A stretch of 64,000 nucleotides of DNA from Candidatus Poribacteria bacterium (GCA_026706025.1 JAPOZO010000093.1:45286-109285); one strand, 5' to 3'; positions 1-9,031 are shown, numbered from the stretch's first letter. The notes: generated from the sequence alone by a model not told the origin. Program-made: numbers and translations.

Positions 1-2412
1 GAGGCGCATTACCTCTGGTCCGAGTTCGGTCTCGCGTTGCTCATAAGTCTCGCGGAGGACCGCCAGTGTCTGTTCCTCAACATCGTTCGCATCCGCTTGC
101 GCCAACGGCGTTTTCCAGATCGGTTTGACGGGGAACTTATTTGTCAACCATTGCTCATACCTGCCCGGATCTTCGAGAGCGTTTCCACCCTTTTCCGGTA
201 GATTGTCATCAATCGCATCTTCAACGACTCTCTCAATCATCTGCCAGATTGTCGTTTTGAGGGTAGCCGGTGTTTTGCCACCTTTTTCAGCGAGTGCTGC
301 AAGCCCCATCTCCTCCGGCATGTTCCCGTTTTCTGGGGATTCCGATGCGTCCGTTTCTGGTGCATCTTCGCCTGCAGACAATATTGACATGTCGGTCGCC
401 GATGCCAAGACGGTATCGCGTAAGGTATAGATCGTATCACGTTGCGAATCCATGACATCGTCAAACTTCAGGAGGTTCTTCCGAATTTCAAAGTGCATCT
501 GCTCAACACGCGTCTGTGCTTTTTCAATGGACTTGGTAACCCATGGGTGCTCTAAGGGTACCTCTTCTTCCATGCCGACCCGTGTCATTAACCCTTGCAA
601 ACGTTCGGATCCAAATTTCCGCATCAATTCGTCTTCAAGGGAGAGGTAGAACCGAGATGAGCCTGGGTCGCCCTGTCTCCCGGCACGTCCGCGGAGCTGA
701 TTATCAATACGACGCGACTCGTGGCGTTCTGTGCCGACGATATGGAGTCCGCCTGCGGCTAAGACCTTTTCTTTATTTTCGTCACAAATTGCTTCTGCTT
801 TTTCGAGTGCTGCCAGGAATTCTTCGGACTCTGGATGGACTTCCTCTACTTTTTTTGTTTTCTGCTTGCGGAGCATCTCCTTCGCTAAGCCTTCAGGGTT
901 ACCGCCGAGTAGGATGTCTACGCCGCGACCTGCCATATTCGTAGCAATCGTTACAGCCCCCGGGATCCCCGCTTGTGCGATGATGTCGGCTTCGTGTGCG
1001 TGTTCTTTGGCGTTCAGAACTTGGTGTTTGATGTCCCGATGTTTGGTTCTGAGCATCTTACTGAGTTTCTCAGAGGTTTCAATCGAGACTGTCCCGACGA
1101 GTATCGGGCGCCCTTTTTCGTGCTGTTCGACGATGTCGTTCAAGACGGCATCATATTTCGCATCTTCGGTCGCATAAATCTGGTCGGGGTTGTCCATTCG
1201 GATCATGGGTTCGTTGGTAGGGATAACGGCGACCTCTAACCCATAGATGTGCGCGAATTCGTTTGCCTCTGTGGCGGCGGTACCTGTCATACCGGCGAGT
1301 TTATCGTACATGCGAAAGTAGTTCTGGTAGGTAATCTTGGCACCGGTTTGGCTTTCCTGAACGACTTTAACGCGCTCTTTCGCCTCAATGGCTTGGTGGA
1401 GTCCTTCACTTAACCGTCTCCCAATTTGTTTCCGTCCGGTGAATTCATCAACGAGGAGCACTTCGCCGTTTTCGACGAGATAATCGACATCGCGTTTGTA
1501 GAGGTGATGTGCGGTGAGTGCCTGATTGACGTGATGCACCATAGCGATATTGGTATGTTCGTAGAGATTCCCGACACCGAGACGGCGTTCAACTTCTTCG
1601 ACCCCTTCATCTGTCAGGGTTACAGAGCCGCGCGATTTCCCTTGCTGGTCAATCTGGAAGTGTTCTTCCGCTCGGAGATGCGTGACGACGCTGTTAACTT
1701 GCCTATAGAGTTCGGCGGGTTTACCGGAGGGTTCTGAGATGATGAGCGGTGTCCGTGCTTCGTCAACGAGAATGCTATCCACTTCATCAAGGATGGCGTA
1801 GACGTGCCCGCGTTGCACCTTGGTGTCAAACGAAAGGGCTTTGTTATCCCAGAGGTAATCGAACCCGAATTCGCTGTGTACGCCGTAGGTGATGTCTGAT
1901 TTGTATCCGAGTCTTTTCTGTTCATGGGGCATCAAACTGAGTGTGAGTCCGACGGAGAGTCCGAGGAAATTATAGATTTTGCCCATCCACTCTGCGTCGC
2001 GGCGTGCGAGGTAGTCGTTAACGGTGGCGAGATGTACGCCTTTTCCGGTGAGTGCGTTGAGATAGACGGCAAGCGTTGAGGTGAGCGTTTTACCTTCCCC
2101 CGTCCGCATCTCTGCGATGCTGCCTTGATGGAGTGCGGCACCGCCCATAATTTGGACATCGTAATGACGCTGTTTCAACGTCCGTACTGCTGCTTCTCGG
2201 ACAATAGCGAATGCATCTGGTAAGAGTTCATCAAGCGATGCGCCTGCGTCCAATTTTTGGCGAAATTCTGGTGTTTTGGATTGCAGTTGTGCATCAGTGA
2301 GTTTTTTGATGTCCGTCTCGCGTTGGTTGACCGCTTCGACGATGTCACGAAATTTTTTGACATCCCGGTCCTCTTTACTACCGAAGACTTTTGTTATCAC
2401 TTTTTGGAACAT
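1..2412 (-). CDS. secA: Preprotein translocase ATPase SecA (3' end outside window)
   Basis: SecA is the cytoplasmic motor that drives unfolded preproteins through SecYEG. The open frame runs from ATG at 2412 to the window edge, giving 804 residues without a stop. I read Walker A MRTGEGKT at about residues 102-109, then VNDYLARRD, and the DEAD-type segment DEVDSILVDEARTP from about residue 209. The frame ends in the region just before the helical scaffold's WxxHL segment, so the C-terminus, including any zinc-binding tail, is missing. The protein is slightly longer than E. coli SecA up to the same point. It begins 24 bases downstream of a membrane-protein gene on the same strand and is probably cotranscribed with it. 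Confidence 0.96.
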   Translation of the reverse strand, partial: MFQKVITKVFGSKEDRDVKKFRDIVEAVNQRETDIKKLTDAQLQSKTPEFRQKLDAGASLDELLPDAFAIVREAAVRTLKQRHYDVQIMGGAALHQGSIAEMRTGEGKTLTSTLAVYLNALTGKGVHLATVNDYLARRDAEWMGKIYNFLGLSVGLTLSLMPHEQKRLGYKSDITYGVHSEFGFDYLWDNKALSFDTKVQRGHVYAILDEVDSILVDEARTPLIISEPSGKPAELYRQVNSVVTHLRAEEHFQIDQQGKSRGSVTLTDEGVEEVERRLGVGNLYEHTNIAMVHHVNQALTAHHLYKRDVDYLVENGEVLLVDEFTGRKQIGRRLSEGLHQAIEAKERVKVVQESQTGAKITYQNYFRMYDKLAGMTGTAATEANEFAHIYGLEVAVIPTNEPMIRMDNPDQIYATEDAKYDAVLNDIVEQHEKGRPILVGTVSIETSEKLSKMLRTKHRDIKHQVLNAKEHAHEADIIAQAGIPGAVTIATNMAGRGVDILLGGNPEGLAKEMLRKQKTKKVEEVHPESEEFLAALEKAEAICDENKEKVLAAGGLHIVGTERHESRRIDNQLRGRAGRQGDPGSSRFYLSLEDELMRKFGSERLQGLMTRVGMEEEVPLEHPWVTKSIEKAQTRVEQMHFEIRKNLLKFDDVMDSQRDTIYTLRDTVLASATDMSILSAGEDAPETDASESPENGNMPEEMGLAALAEKGGKTPATLKTTIWQMIERVVEDAIDDNLPEKGGNALEDPGRYEQWLTNKFPVKPIWKTPLAQADANDVEEQTLAVLRETYEQRETELGPEVMRL

Positions 2413-2436
2413 AGTTGCTATCCTGTTTATGGGTTA

Positions 2437-3564
2437 TCAGTTTTCAGTTTTCAGAAATTGGGTTCCTTCGGCCGGTTCCGGGTTAAACGGCTCTAACAAA
2501 TTGTGTCCATCAATTTTCTTACGTAAAATCGTATAAATCACTGTATTTCCGGCGGAAGCGATTGAAAATAGGTGTGCGATTACCAGTCCAGCCCCCATTA
2601 GCAGCGTGGTTGTGAGAAAAATAGCCGTCACTGTCGTCATGAAAGTAGATGGCTCTTTCATGGCCATGCCGATGTTAAAGACACCCAAACTGTTAACGTA
2701 TGGCAGCATTGCTAACTTTTCGATAGCACCACCGAGCCATAGGTTTGCACACGCCGTGATGTGCTCCATCTGCCCGGTATGTAGAACAGACATCGGCAGC
2801 ATCACGATTGAAAAGCCTGCGAGGCAAAAAAACGCCCAGATCGGTACAAAGATGAGTTTTATCAGCAACAACATCGCTTCATAACACACTGTGAGCCACG
2901 ATTTGTTCCAAACGATGGCAAACTGCTGATAGATGGTTTCAAACGTATCGGCACCTGTCGTGGCGACAACAGCGGGTACAAAGAGCAGGCTGACAGAAAA
3001 AACCACGGCGATTAATGCCATTAGCACACCGAGAAAGAATCCGAGCGGCATGAAAAGTGAAGCGACCATGAGAAACGGTTTTCCGACGACCGGTAACTTT
3101 CCGAGTCCGGCAATGCTAAGGGGTATGAGGGCGAGAAATATCTGGATGAGAAGTAATCCGATGAACGCGCCCAAAACAGATTTCCAATGCCCTTTGAGAA
3201 AAGTTACGGCATCACCGACCGAAAAGAAGAAATCCCCGCGGAACTGTTCGATGGTAATTTTGGAAGCCACAGTGCTTGATAGGAAGAAGATGCATGCGAA
3301 GCTTATCACTCCTATCCACATTGCGATCTCAGTTATCTGTGCGAGTTCAGCGTTACTGAAAGGGGTGACGGGTAGGAGTGCGTATGTATTCCAAAAATCC
3401 TGAGCAGCAGCACCACCCTCAACGAAAAGACTGAGATATACCAAAAGTTCATAAATCAGATACGCGATGACGAGTCCAATGAAATGAACAGCGATCTTGC
3501 GTCCACTGAATCCGTAACGGATAACTCGGAAAATATCCCTGAAATCGAAGTATCGTTTTTCCAT
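2437..3564 (-). CDS. Polytopic membrane protein of unknown function
   Basis: The 375-residue protein has about six to eight hydrophobic segments, including residues about 25-48, 85-105, 135-165, 175-220, 235-270 and 325-350, and no motif I recognise. Residue composition suggests an inner-membrane protein, possibly a membrane-insertase or transport accessory, but that is only inference from its place directly upstream of secA. The C-terminal residues FLKTEN and the stop are encoded by a copy of the dispersed TTATCAGT/TTTTCAGT repeat, so the present C-terminus may have been produced by repeat insertion. No strong ribosome binding site precedes the ATG at 3564. Confidence 0.75.
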   Translation of the reverse strand: MEKRYFDFRDIFRVIRYGFSGRKIAVHFIGLVIAYLIYELLVYLSLFVEGGAAAQDFWNTYALLPVTPFSNAELAQITEIAMWIGVISFACIFFLSSTVASKITIEQFRGDFFFSVGDAVTFLKGHWKSVLGAFIGLLLIQIFLALIPLSIAGLGKLPVVGKPFLMVASLFMPLGFFLGVLMALIAVVFSVSLLFVPAVVATTGADTFETIYQQFAIVWNKSWLTVCYEAMLLLIKLIFVPIWAFFCLAGFSIVMLPMSVLHTGQMEHITACANLWLGGAIEKLAMLPYVNSLGVFNIGMAMKEPSTFMTTVTAIFLTTTLLMGAGLVIAHLFSIASAGNTVIYTILRKKIDGHNLLEPFNPEPAEGTQFLKTEN

Positions 3565-3640
3565 GAAGGATTCTTCTGCTTTTTTACGGGTGCTTATGTA
3601 TTAATGATACTACAATTTACACGATTTTGTCAAGTGGGAA

Positions 3641-3791
3641 TAGTTATCAGTTTAGAATAGTTACCAGTTACCAGTTGCCAGTTACCAGTTTAGAATAGTT
3701 ATCAGTTTTCAGTTTAGAATAGTTATCAGTCATCAGTTTTCAGTTTTCAGTTACAAGAGAATTATCATTAGAATAGTTTTCAGTTGGCAGT
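3641..3791. repeat. Array of degenerate TTATCAGT/TTACCAGT octamer repeats
   Basis: About fifteen degenerate copies of an octamer of the form TTATCAGT, TTACCAGT or TTTTCAGT lie head to tail, broken by TTAGAATAG units. The array runs into the end of the DUF1573-like gene and supplies its stop codon. The same low-complexity family occurs at about 2434, 18305, 20735, 26645, 30560, 30670, 36715 and 54460. Confidence 0.8.
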
Positions 3792-4793
3792 TCCGAGTTG
3801 GATGAAGCCGTAGACGGGGATGCGGATGGGTAGTGGGTCTGCTGTAGTTAGGATTTGGATTTCCTCACGCAAAGGTTCTGGCGCGTCTGGAACATGCCAT
3901 ACGACTTTTAGTCTTTTCTGGTGCTGTTTACCGGTGTCGCTCATAATACTAACCTCCAAAACGGTAGGAGTTTCAACTTTCAGCACCTCAAAACGGGATT
4001 CAGCAGAGAGCGTGAATTCTAACGATGGCTGTGTGCCTGCCACTGCCACGCCATAGGAGAGGGTTTGTGGGTGTGCCGTAACGGGTGCCATGACTTTAGC
4101 AGTGACGGGGAGCGTTAACGTCCGTTCGTTGGGGAACGCCACAGTGAGTAGCGATGAGAAGGTACCTCTGTCTTTGCGCGGCGCGAGTTGAACGGTAACA
4201 AGAAATGATGTGTCTGTGTCAGGGTCAGGTGTCATTTCCCATGTTAATCTCGAATGGTTTGATGGTAAGAGACGGAGGTCTGATGTGTTGAGTGGCGCGT
4301 TCACAATGAGTTTGAGTTCTTTTTGATGCGTCGTTTCTGGGCGGATATTTCCGAAATCGCAGACATCAGGATTCAGGGTTGCAAACCGTTTGGCAGCCGC
4401 GACGATTGTCAGAGAAACGCTTGGGGTTTTGAGGCTATCGGTGAAAATGGTGGCGGTTGCCAAGGTCTGGTCAGCGGGCAGGATTTCTGGGTTGATGTCT
4501 ATATGGAAGGCTGCTGCCTCATTGGGTCGGATCTGTTCGGGTGCTGTAATCTTTGCGTAACTACAACCTGTGTGAACATTTTGGATGCGGAGTGTGTTTT
4601 TGCCTACATTTCGGGCTGTCACGGTTCGTGTGACGGGACCGTCCCATTCAGGGAGAGTTCCGAAGTTGATATGTTGTCGTTCCAGCAGAAGTTCGGGAGT
4701 GGGTTCCTGCGGGTTATTTCGGAGAAAGATGATTAGCCCGGCAATTAGCAGTGTGGGGATGATGATGTATGTGAGGATTGTGCGTTTGGACAT
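3780..4793 (-). CDS. DUF1573-like membrane-anchored protein
   Basis: The 337-residue protein starts with a single hydrophobic segment (about residues 7-24) that should anchor it to the membrane with the rest outside the cytoplasm. Residues about 38-110 show the DUF1573 pattern: NFGTL, then a NxGKNTLRI stretch, then GCSYAKI with the conserved cysteine. A second Ig-like repeat (CDFGNI) starts near residue 145 and a third near 240. The DUF1573 fold is an immunoglobulin-like beta sandwich in secreted proteins; its biochemical role is unknown. The stop codon lies inside the octamer repeat array. Confidence 0.7.
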   Translation of the reverse strand: MSKRTILTYIIIPTLLIAGLIIFLRNNPQEPTPELLLERQHINFGTLPEWDGPVTRTVTARNVGKNTLRIQNVHTGCSYAKITAPEQIRPNEAAAFHIDINPEILPADQTLATATIFTDSLKTPSVSLTIVAAAKRFATLNPDVCDFGNIRPETTHQKELKLIVNAPLNTSDLRLLPSNHSRLTWEMTPDPDTDTSFLVTVQLAPRKDRGTFSSLLTVAFPNERTLTLPVTAKVMAPVTAHPQTLSYGVAVAGTQPSLEFTLSAESRFEVLKVETPTVLEVSIMSDTGKQHQKRLKVVWHVPDAPEPLREEIQILTTADPLPIRIPVYGFIQLGTAN

Positions 4794-4836
4794 GGTTTTA
4801 TTATAGCGTTGATGACCTATTCTCTTTTGATCGTGG

Positions 4837-5577
4837 TTAGGGTAAGAATGTAATTGTAATGGGTCTGCCTCTAATAACGTCTGGTCCCTCTTTAGGATCT
4901 CGATTTGAGGGTTGGACGAGAAAAACGTCTTGATCTTTGCATCTTAGATATTCAACAAATTTTCGGATTTCTTCAAAAGGTGATTCTGTTTTTAGGAGTT
5001 CTCTGAGTTTCTGTTCATCTTCTTCGGCAAGTGGGTCGGGTTTTTCAATTTCCCCGCCAAAGTGTGTGAGAATTTTTATTGTTTGAAACAGGCCATCTTC
5101 CTTTTCGAGTTCGTCGAGTGGGATTGCATCGATGGTGTTTCTGACGGTTTGGATAATTTTGAGCATTGTCGGCATGAGTTGGCGAGCCTTGTCTGGTTCG
5201 GCGTTTTCAAGTTGTTGGGTACATTTTTCGTAGAGGGTATCCAGCTCCTTGACGACGTTTCGCGGGTGGCGGAGGTAACTATCGTTGTAGGTGTTGAGGT
5301 ATAACTGTTTGTGTGTCTCAAAGAGTTCCGTGAATTTTTCGGGCATTTTTCCGTTTTTAGGGTTGAGTGTCCAGAAGTTATGGGAGAGGTAGCGTCGGAT
5401 TTCGCCTGCGCCGTATTTTTCTATGTCGGCGGCGAGTTCGGTTTTGAATTGTTCCATGACAGCGGTGACAACATCGGTGGGTTTCATGAATTGCGCAAAC
5501 TGGATGACAGCGAATTCTTTGTGTCGATTTGCGAGCCTGAATTTGAGGTCTTTTCGTTTTAGCACAGTTTCCTCCAC
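4837..5577 (-). CDS. DUF2280-like protein of unknown function
   Basis: The 246-residue soluble protein begins with a pattern that resembles phage-associated DUF2280: KEFAVIQFAQFMKPTDVVTAV at about residues 20-40, a YGAGEIRRYLSHNFW stretch, and a FTELFETHKQLYL helix near 85-97. In DUF2280 this region is a helical, presumably DNA-binding segment. The remainder is charged and helical. No other phage gene is near, so I cannot tell whether it is a phage remnant or a resident gene. A dense TGAACAT array lies immediately upstream and could be its own binding site; that is inference. Confidence 0.5.
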   Translation of the reverse strand: MEETVLKRKDLKFRLANRHKEFAVIQFAQFMKPTDVVTAVMEQFKTELAADIEKYGAGEIRRYLSHNFWTLNPKNGKMPEKFTELFETHKQLYLNTYNDSYLRHPRNVVKELDTLYEKCTQQLENAEPDKARQLMPTMLKIIQTVRNTIDAIPLDELEKEDGLFQTIKILTHFGGEIEKPDPLAEEDEQKLRELLKTESPFEEIRKFVEYLRCKDQDVFLVQPSNRDPKEGPDVIRGRPITITFLP

Positions 5578-5645
5578 AGATATAAGTTAACTATTTGTTA
5601 ATTTATTTTACCATCGTAGACAATGGGTTTTTAAGCGGTAAATTA

Positions 5646-5832
5646 TGAACATTTCGTGAACATGGCACGGAATTTCATGAACATTCATGAACATTGGCGA
5701 ACTGTTCAATTTTTGTGTTCATGATGTCATGGATGATAAATCCACTTGGGACACGGGTTTGTGGCGGTCATCGATTCGGTGCGTGATGCATTCTTTGGCA
5801 TTGTGTTCATTAATGTTCATGAAATTGTTCAT
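5646..5832. promoter_or_regulatory. Helically phased TGAACAT array, direct and inverted
   Basis: Four TGAACAT heptamers begin at 5646, 5657, 5678 and 5688, spaced 11, 21 and 10 bases, so they face one side of the helix. The reverse complement TGTTCA(T) occurs at 5703, 5716, 5804, 5814 and 5826. This arrangement suggests a cooperative protein-binding site such as an operator or iteron cluster. It lies upstream of the DUF2280-like gene, whose start is at 5577. Confidence 0.6.
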
Positions 5833-6368
5833 GATTCTTTTTTATTTTCTGTAAAGGGCATAAACTTAGTTAGCATACGGGTTGATGGCGTTGTTGAATT
5901 CTGGATTTCCGTAATTTTTGTGAACAATTGGGTAATTTTAATTTTTGTCAATGCTTTCCTGAAGTGCCTCAAATATAGTGTATCATTGGCTCGGTGGCGT
6001 TTGTTGGATGCGGTTCGTTTTTAGGTTGTTCATAAAATGCTAATTTTGTTGGTTAACGTTTGTTAATTTATGTGGTCTACATCTCGTGTTTTTTCAGAGC
6101 GTGTTCGCTACATTATGTATGATAACCTGTTTATATATGATAACATATTTGATTTGGGAAGTCAAATTTATTTTTTCTCTGAATCGCGGATTACACAGAT
6201 TACGCGGATTACGCTGATTTTAAGAGGTTTTCTGTTAGTTCGGGGTGCTATTTGTCTGAATCAGGATTTACTGGATTAGAAGATTTTCAGGATTATTGAT
6301 CTTTTGGGATTACCGGCGTTTGCCAACCTCAAAATAGAGATGAAATATTTCTGAATTCCCATTTCCGC
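5833..6368. other. Gene-free AT-rich stretch with short repeats
   Basis: I see no credible gene here. The stretch holds short tandem units of the type GGATTACACAGATTACGC at about 6187-6215, and an AGGATTTACTGGATTAGAAG-type run near 6262-6295. Both look like decayed intergenic repeats. The strong promoter of the next gene starts at the right edge. Confidence 0.5.
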
Positions 6369-6397
6369 TTGACTTTGCGATCACCATATGTTATGTT
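6369..6397 (+). promoter_or_regulatory. Sigma-70-type promoter of the HsdR_N nuclease gene
   Basis: TTGACT at 6369-6374 and TATGTT at 6392-6397 are separated by exactly 17 bases, a good -35/-10 pair. The start codon lies 54 bases further on, preceded by GAGAGGA. Confidence 0.55.
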
Positions 6398-6450
6398 AAC
6401 ACAAGTTTGATATAGGACTCATTTGTAGATTCGGTTGAGAGGATAGAATT

Positions 6451-7467
6451 ATGATAAAAGAACAAATTGACGATATACGTAACAGGTTAAAAAATAAAGA
6501 ATACCCAAATGAGCAGGCGGTTCGCCAAGGAATTGTGGATCCGTTACTCAGAAACTTGGGTTGGCCACTTGAAGAAACTCAAATTGCTTATCCTGAATAC
6601 ACTGTAGGTTCTGGGAAAGTAGACTACGCCCTACTGGATCCGCAATCGAAGAAACCTCGTGTCTTCATTGAAGCCAAGCAAGTTGGGAACATTGAAGGGG
6701 CAGAGGAACAATTGTTTGGATATGATGCTCGCATAAGAGTACCAATCGCGGTCCTCACCGATGGTCAGATATGGCGTTTCTTTCACCCAACGGGAGAAGG
6801 AACATGGGAGGAACGTAAGATCCGCGAGTTAGATTTCATCACAGGAGACAGCGCGGAAAGTGCCGAGTGCCTTAGCAAATACTTGAATTACGAGTCAATT
6901 TGTTCAGATAAGGCGGTTGATGCAATCAGAGATGACTATAATAACCGTGTCCGACAAAAAAAGATTCAGAGTGGTTTACCAGAAGCATGGCGCGCCTTGG
7001 TAAAGGAAGCAGACAAGGGTCTGATCAAAGTTGTGGTGGAAAAAACTGAAAACGTGTGTGGACATCGTCCCGACGATGAACAAGTGATCGCCTTTTTAAG
7101 AAAGGAAGAGTTACCCTTAGTACAACCCCTCGCTCCAGATCCTCGTGAGAAACAACCGGTCCAACCTAACGCTCCAACACCACGCAAGAAATCAACACGT
7201 TTGCGCGTTACAATGCCTAATGGAGAAGTGGTTGAACGTCGCCATGCAAAAGCCACATTCATTGAGACACTTGAAAAGTTAGGAATAGAAAAGGTAATGA
7301 GCGTTCACCCATCTACCGTACGAACCGATCCTCCAAAATATTTTAGAGTTGAATATGGACAGTATTACATACATCATTATGCTGATACTCGTGGTAAAAA
7401 ACGTGCTCTTGAGGAAATTGCTCAACTTCTAGGTGTCCAAATCACAGTAGAAATAGTTGAGAAATAG
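6451..7467 (+). CDS. HsdR_N-type nuclease with C-terminal LRVTMP module
   Basis: The 338-residue protein begins with a type I restriction HsdR N-terminal-like domain (residues about 1-150). The PD-(D/E)xK pattern is intact: E21 in NEQAVRQGIV, D58 in GKVDYALL, and E74 and K76 in VFIEAKQ, followed by the LTDGQIWRFF segment typical of the family. A Pro-rich linker (about 225-245) leads to a C-terminal module, residues about 246-338, reading LRVTMPNGEVVE, then LGIEKVMSV, YYI and LEEIAQLLG. The same module forms the whole 101-residue protein encoded at 8051-8356. No helicase or HsdM/HsdS subunit is nearby, so this is not a normal type I enzyme. A defence nuclease role is inference. Confidence 0.8.
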   Translation: MIKEQIDDIRNRLKNKEYPNEQAVRQGIVDPLLRNLGWPLEETQIAYPEYTVGSGKVDYALLDPQSKKPRVFIEAKQVGNIEGAEEQLFGYDARIRVPIAVLTDGQIWRFFHPTGEGTWEERKIRELDFITGDSAESAECLSKYLNYESICSDKAVDAIRDDYNNRVRQKKIQSGLPEAWRALVKEADKGLIKVVVEKTENVCGHRPDDEQVIAFLRKEELPLVQPLAPDPREKQPVQPNAPTPRKKSTRLRVTMPNGEVVERRHAKATFIETLEKLGIEKVMSVHPSTVRTDPPKYFRVEYGQYYIHHYADTRGKKRALEEIAQLLGVQITVEIVEK

Positions 7468-8050
7468 TGAAAATCGATCTCACTTTCCAATAGACCTGCT
7501 GTTGTGTCTGTCCGTTATCACCCTATTGTGAAAATCTTTTGACAAATCTTTCAATCCAAACCGGTAAAGACAAATATGTATTAAAATAAAACGCAGTTAG
7601 TAGTTTGGGGGATGGTTAAATTAGATTTCACGTTATTACTGCCGTTAGTTGTTGGTATGTATTGTAGCATATCAGAAATGTTTAAGAAAAAAAACGCGAG
7701 ACCGAGGTAGGTGTCGCAAAACCCCGTGAGACAGAGTAGGGTGTCGCTGGTTGTTTTTTATACCTCAAGATTAGTTGATCTAACGTAATTGTATTCGTAT
7801 GTATTGGATAATCTCGATCAGAAAAGGGGAAGGCTTGTACTGCCTACCGGGTGAAGAAATGACTTGAAAAAGGCTTTGGAAATCCGCTGAAATACTGTTC
7901 TTGCTTGGGTGTTTCTTAAGCCAAAACACCAACATTTGTTAGTAGCAACTTGGGTTAAAATAGTTAAAACTGATAAACCTCTCGCAAGGTAAGTAACACT
8001 TTCGCTCACTAGCATAGGTTTACTTGTCTACAGATTGTCAATGAGGAACA
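7468..8050. other. Gene-free region between convergent genes, with repeat fragments
   Basis: No gene is supported. At about 7695-7752 there is an imperfect repeat of GAGAC-GAGTAGG-GTGTCGC type. At 7942-7957 lies GTAGCAACTTGGGTTA, the terminal sequence of the small mobile element found whole at 27754-27909 and 59749-59880; the opposite end is not visible, so this copy is truncated. Confidence 0.5.
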
Positions 8051-8356
8051 CTATTTTGGAATAATCTCTACTTTCATCGTTGAAATACCAAGACGCTCGG
8101 CAATCCTCTCAAGGAGTTCCTTTTTGCGTTCGTTTCGCCAATCACGTGATATGTACCACTCCCCTCGCTTGCGATAATTTCGGCTACTGTCAGATAACTG
8201 AAATCGCGAGATAAGCATATTCTCGTGGTCTACACTTAAGACGCGCTCGGGACCAAGTGTAAAAATAACCTCTTCTACAGTATCCGCTGCTATGGGACAT
8301 TCAATTACCTCTCCACCGGGCATCGTCACTCGAAGTCGCGTGTGTGGGTTATTCAT
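8051..8356 (-). CDS. Stand-alone LRVTMP-module protein
   Basis: This 101-residue protein aligns end to end with the C-terminal module of the HsdR_N nuclease at 6451-7467: TRLRVTMPGGEVIE against TRLRVTMPNGEVVE, LGPERVLSV against LGIEKVMSV, YIS against YIH, LLERIAERLG against LEEIAQLLG, and the same VEI end. It has no nuclease residues. The ATG at 8356 lies inside the end of the AlkB gene (8-base overlap), and its GGAGAC ribosome binding site is AlkB coding sequence, so translation is probably coupled. It may be a recognition or regulatory subunit that competes with, or partners, the nuclease; that is inference. Confidence 0.8.
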   Translation of the reverse strand: MNNPHTRLRVTMPGGEVIECPIAADTVEEVIFTLGPERVLSVDHENMLISRFQLSDSSRNYRKRGEWYISRDWRNERKKELLERIAERLGISTMKVEIIPK

Positions 8357-9011
8357 AATAACTGTCTCCTATAATTACTTTCCTAAATGTTAGTGATACC
8401 CGTCGTTCCCTACCATGCCTCTCACCTTCCCATTCGTCCCATCCCCTTGCTGGAATACTGTGTAACCACTGATACCTCGCTTCCCCTTCCATGACAATAA
8501 GACTTCTCGGTTCGAGCCAGACTGGGATACGCTTTGCTTTATCTAACTTATTTGTGAAATTCATAACACAATTGGATCCCAAGCTTAAAGAAACAATGGT
8601 ATCCTTGAAACACGGTTCACAATCAATATGCGCTGAAATCCCTTGCCCAGGCAGATATTCATTGACAATCACCTGATCCGCGACTTCTGGCATGTACTTA
8701 TCCCAATACAGTTCCTTGCTCAATTTTTCCAACCATCCGGGCAACTCACCGATGTGCATATCATAATTTACCTTCCGTGCCCTGTAGTCATACTTAAAGC
8801 CGTAATGCTGGACGCGTCGCTTAATGTCGTCAAGCCATAGTTGTTCGTCAACGTGGGCTAATAACTTATCATGTCTCTCTGCTGTGATATAGTTTTTTAT
8901 ACACCGCAACCCCGGTATCTCCATCGATATCTCTTTTTTTTCACTGGGTTGTGGTTGAGGGGCTTGCATATCCCGATCAAACAATTCTAATTGTACTGCT
9001 CGTTCTGCCAT
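8349..9011 (-). CDS. alkB: AlkB-family 2-oxoglutarate/Fe(II) dioxygenase
   Basis: AlkB-family enzymes oxidatively remove alkyl groups from nucleic-acid bases. The Fe(II) triad is visible: HxD in GISAHIDCEP (about residues 128 and 130) and the distal His in WLHSIP (about 184). The 2-oxoglutarate-binding arginines lie in RRVSLTFRK. The QHYGFKYDYRARKV segment matches the nucleotide-recognition lid of ALKBH8-like members. The start at ATG 9011 is chosen because AAAGGAG lies seven bases upstream; an in-frame TTG at 9017 is less likely. It is the middle gene of a three-gene operon, 20 bases after the methyltransferase stop and overlapping the next gene. Confidence 0.9.
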   Translation of the reverse strand: MAERAVQLELFDRDMQAPQPQPSEKKEISMEIPGLRCIKNYITAERHDKLLAHVDEQLWLDDIKRRVQHYGFKYDYRARKVNYDMHIGELPGWLEKLSKELYWDKYMPEVADQVIVNEYLPGQGISAHIDCEPCFKDTIVSLSLGSNCVMNFTNKLDKAKRIPVWLEPRSLIVMEGEARYQWLHSIPARGWDEWEGERHGRERRVSLTFRKVIIGDSYYE

Positions 9012-9031
9012 GGTCAATCTCCTTTGAGGTG

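Noticed and set aside
3641..3791. Octamer array as a CRISPR array
   Set aside because: Units are 8 bases with no spacers of constant length and no cas gene nearby.
5746..6024. 92-codon plus-strand open frame inside the TGAACAT region
   Set aside because: It reads through the repeat array, has no ribosome binding site and no protein-like pattern.
6451..7467. A complete type I restriction system
   Set aside because: Only the HsdR N-terminal domain is present; no helicase, HsdM or HsdS genes are nearby.
7818..8015. 65-codon minus-strand open frame before the module gene
   Set aside because: It includes the terminal repeat of a mobile element and looks like translated repeat DNA.
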